A DNA stretch of 7,284 nt from JBALVT01 sp036961345 (GTDB lineage Bacteria; Pseudomonadota; Gammaproteobacteria; Pseudomonadales; Halieaceae): assembly GCA_036961345.1 (NCBI GenBank), contig JBALVT010000209.1, forward strand, positions 1 through 7,284, read 5' to 3'. The notes beneath the pieces are model-generated. The model searched no databases. It saw only the letters and a list, made by a program, of their open reading frames with translations, and was not told the DNA's origin. Positions within the stretch are counted from its first letter, which is position 1. Each line of letters opens with the position of its first letter. Position numbers and translations under genes: made by a program. Shown in pieces: positions 5,666 to 7,284 of this stretch.

Positions 5666-7284
5666 GTGACTACAAACAATCAGGTTATCTATTACACGCT
5701 CACGGATGAAGCACCATCCCTGGCGACATGCTCTCTTTTGCCTATTGTCAGGGTATTTACCTCGGCAGTAGGGATTGACGTTAAAATTAGCGATATTTCA
5801 TTGGCCGGTCGCATCCTGTCGTCGTTCCCAGAAAAATTAACCGCAGACCAGCAGGTGGATGACGGTCTGGCGTTTCTGGGCGCACTTACTCAGGACCCAA
5901 AGGCCAATATCATCAAACTCCCCAATATCAGCGCCTCTATCCCCCAGCTCAAAGATTGCATCGCCGAATTACAGGCCCAGGGTTACGCAATCCCGGACTA
6001 CCCTGAGATTCCTCAGAATGACGAAGAAGAGGCTATTCAAAAAACCTACGGCAAATCTCTTGGCAGTGCGGTTAACCCGGTTCTGCGAGAAGGTAACTCC
6101 GATCGTCGCGCGCCGCCGGCGGTAAAAGCATTTGTGCGCAAGTTCCCGCACTCCATGGGCAAGTGGAGCAAGGCCTCGCGTACCCATGCTGACTTTATGA
6201 ATGGCGGTGACTTTTTCTCTTCAGAGGCATCTTTGACTATGGCGGCACAAGGTGATGTGCGCATAGAGTTTGTCGACGGCCAGGGCAATGTTGAGGTTAA
6301 AAAGGAACTGCACCTTGAAGAGGGTGAAATCCTCGACAGTATGTTTATGAGCTCGAGTAAACTCCGGGAATTTTTTGAGCACAGCCTCGAAGACGCTAAG
6401 GAGACCGGAGTGATGTGGTCGTTGCACGTTAAAGCTACCATGATGAAAGTCTCTCATCCCATCGTGTTTGGTCATGCAGTTACTGTGTTTTACAAGGACC
6501 TGTTTGAAAAACACGGAGAACTTTTTGCCAAGCTGGGTGTGAACCCAAACAATGGATTGGGCAGTGTTTACGACAAAATCGCTTCACTACCACGCTCGAA
6601 ACGTGAGGAAATTGAAGAAGATATTCAGGCCTGTTACGCGACTCGCCCGGAAATGGCCATGGTGGATTCAGTGAAGGGTATCTCCAACCTACACGTACCC
6701 AGTGATGTGATTGTCGATGCATCAATGCCGGCAATGATTCGCAGCTCCGGGCAGATGTGGGGCCCCGACGGTAAATTGAAAGATACTAAAGCTGTTATGC
6801 CTGAAAGCACTTATGCGCGCATTTATCAGGAGGTGATTGATTTTTGCAAAACCCACGGCGCCTTTGACCCAACGACAATGGGTACGGTGCCCAATGTCGG
6901 TTTGATGGCCAAAAAAGCCGAAGAATATGGTTCGCACGACAAAACGTTTGAGATTTCCGAGGCCGGAACAATGCGGGTAGTTGCCTCAGACGGCGCTGTT
7001 TTGACCCAGCATGATGTAGAAACTGGCGATATTTGGCGAGCCTGTCAGACCAAGGATGAGGCAGTAAAAGACTGGGTTAAGCTGGCAGTGACTCGCGCAC
7101 GGCAGTCCGATACACCCGCCATATTCTGGCTGGATCCGGAGCGTGCTCACGATATGGAATTGCAGAAGAAGGTTAAACACTATCTGCTTGAACATGACAC
7201 AAATGGTCTCGATATTTGTGTTCTGTCATACAACGAAGCTATTCGTCGCTCTATGGAACGTCAGATTCGTGGCCTGGATACGAT
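5666..7284 (+). CDS. icd: Monomeric NADP-dependent isocitrate dehydrogenase (partial, 3' end outside window)
   Basis: The frame opens at GTG and runs 539 codons to the window edge; the family is about 740 residues, so roughly the last quarter is missing. It begins QVIYYTLTDEAPSLATCSLLP, the conserved start of the monomeric type (IDH-II), which is unrelated in length and order to the dimeric E. coli Icd. The isocitrate-binding stretch GSAVNPVLREGNSDRR (133-148) is intact, with S134, N137, R141 and R147. HVKATMMKVSHPIVFGH (254-270, K256), VDASMPAMIRSSGQMWGPDGK (350-370, D351) and KAEEYGSHDKTFEI (417-430, Y421) follow. The enzyme oxidises isocitrate to 2-oxoglutarate and CO2 in the cytoplasm, making NADPH. 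The remaining metal ligands and the NADP-binding part lie partly beyond the window. It follows the FabY-like gene by 42 bp with no terminator seen, so cotranscription is likely but unproven. Confidence 0.95.
   Translation, partial: MTTNNQVIYYTLTDEAPSLATCSLLPIVRVFTSAVGIDVKISDISLAGRILSSFPEKLTADQQVDDGLAFLGALTQDPKANIIKLPNISASIPQLKDCIAELQAQGYAIPDYPEIPQNDEEEAIQKTYGKSLGSAVNPVLREGNSDRRAPPAVKAFVRKFPHSMGKWSKASRTHADFMNGGDFFSSEASLTMAAQGDVRIEFVDGQGNVEVKKELHLEEGEILDSMFMSSSKLREFFEHSLEDAKETGVMWSLHVKATMMKVSHPIVFGHAVTVFYKDLFEKHGELFAKLGVNPNNGLGSVYDKIASLPRSKREEIEEDIQACYATRPEMAMVDSVKGISNLHVPSDVIVDASMPAMIRSSGQMWGPDGKLKDTKAVMPESTYARIYQEVIDFCKTHGAFDPTTMGTVPNVGLMAKKAEEYGSHDKTFEISEAGTMRVVASDGAVLTQHDVETGDIWRACQTKDEAVKDWVKLAVTRARQSDTPAIFWLDPERAHDMELQKKVKHYLLEHDTNGLDICVLSYNEAIRRSMERQIRGLDT

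Noticed and set aside
5664..5666. ATG as start of isocitrate dehydrogenase
   Set aside because: The next codon is TGA. The correct frame starts at the overlapping GTG, 5666-5668.
2515..6025. Similar short peptides (RNLRVVR) encoded on the plus strand near 2520-2545 and on the minus strand near 5995-6020, suggesting a dispersed repeat
   Set aside because: At the DNA level the two stretches agree only about half the time, and the second lies inside conserved isocitrate dehydrogenase coding sequence. The match is coincidental.
1..7284. Mobile element, CRISPR array, tRNA or rRNA
   Set aside because: No transposase or integrase frame, spaced direct repeats, terminal inverted repeats or tRNA-like cloverleaf were recognised. 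Coding frames of ordinary metabolic genes fill nearly all the window.

Overview
The window looks like part of the chromosome of a free-living gammaproteobacterium, probably from the Pseudomonadales/Cellvibrionales side of the class. Three genes point there: a FabY-type initiating ketosynthase, a monomeric NADP-isocitrate dehydrogenase, and a RibB fused to a dead GTP cyclohydrolase II-like domain (RibBX type). This placement is inferred from gene types, not from a database search. I see no insertion sequence, phage gene, CRISPR array, tRNA or rRNA.

Layout. Positions 1-180 (+) hold the last 59 codons of an enoyl-CoA hydratase/isomerase (crotonase) family gene. It converges on, and overlaps by 4 bp, a minus-strand block. 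Read in its direction of transcription, that block is a GlxA-like AraC-family regulator (3639-2644), a type II thiolase (2514-1333) and ribBX (1292-177). The thiolase and ribBX are 40 bp apart and are probably cotranscribed. The 129 bp between the regulator and the thiolase hold a candidate promoter and a weak inverted repeat. A 124 bp divergent intergenic region (3640-3763) carries a 16-bp near-perfect palindrome. It separates the regulator from a plus-strand pair: a FabY-like beta-ketoacyl synthase (3764-5623) and, 42 bp later, a monomeric isocitrate dehydrogenase starting at GTG 5666 and running off the window end.

How the genes may work together. Most of the window sits around the acetyl-CoA node. 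The crotonase and thiolase belong to acyl-CoA breakdown or acetoacetyl-CoA interconversion. The FabY-like enzyme would prime fatty-acid synthesis from acetyl-CoA, and isocitrate dehydrogenase draws on TCA carbon while making the NADPH that fatty-acid synthesis consumes. RibBX supplies a riboflavin precursor, and FAD is the cofactor of acyl-CoA dehydrogenases. The divergent AraC-family regulator is the obvious candidate controller of the ketosynthase. That it controls any of these genes is inference from position.

I found no strong evidence for an undescribed system. The points most worth a second look are the thiolase-ribBX pairing, the regulator/ketosynthase/isocitrate dehydrogenase arrangement with its palindrome, and the regulator's ambiguous start.
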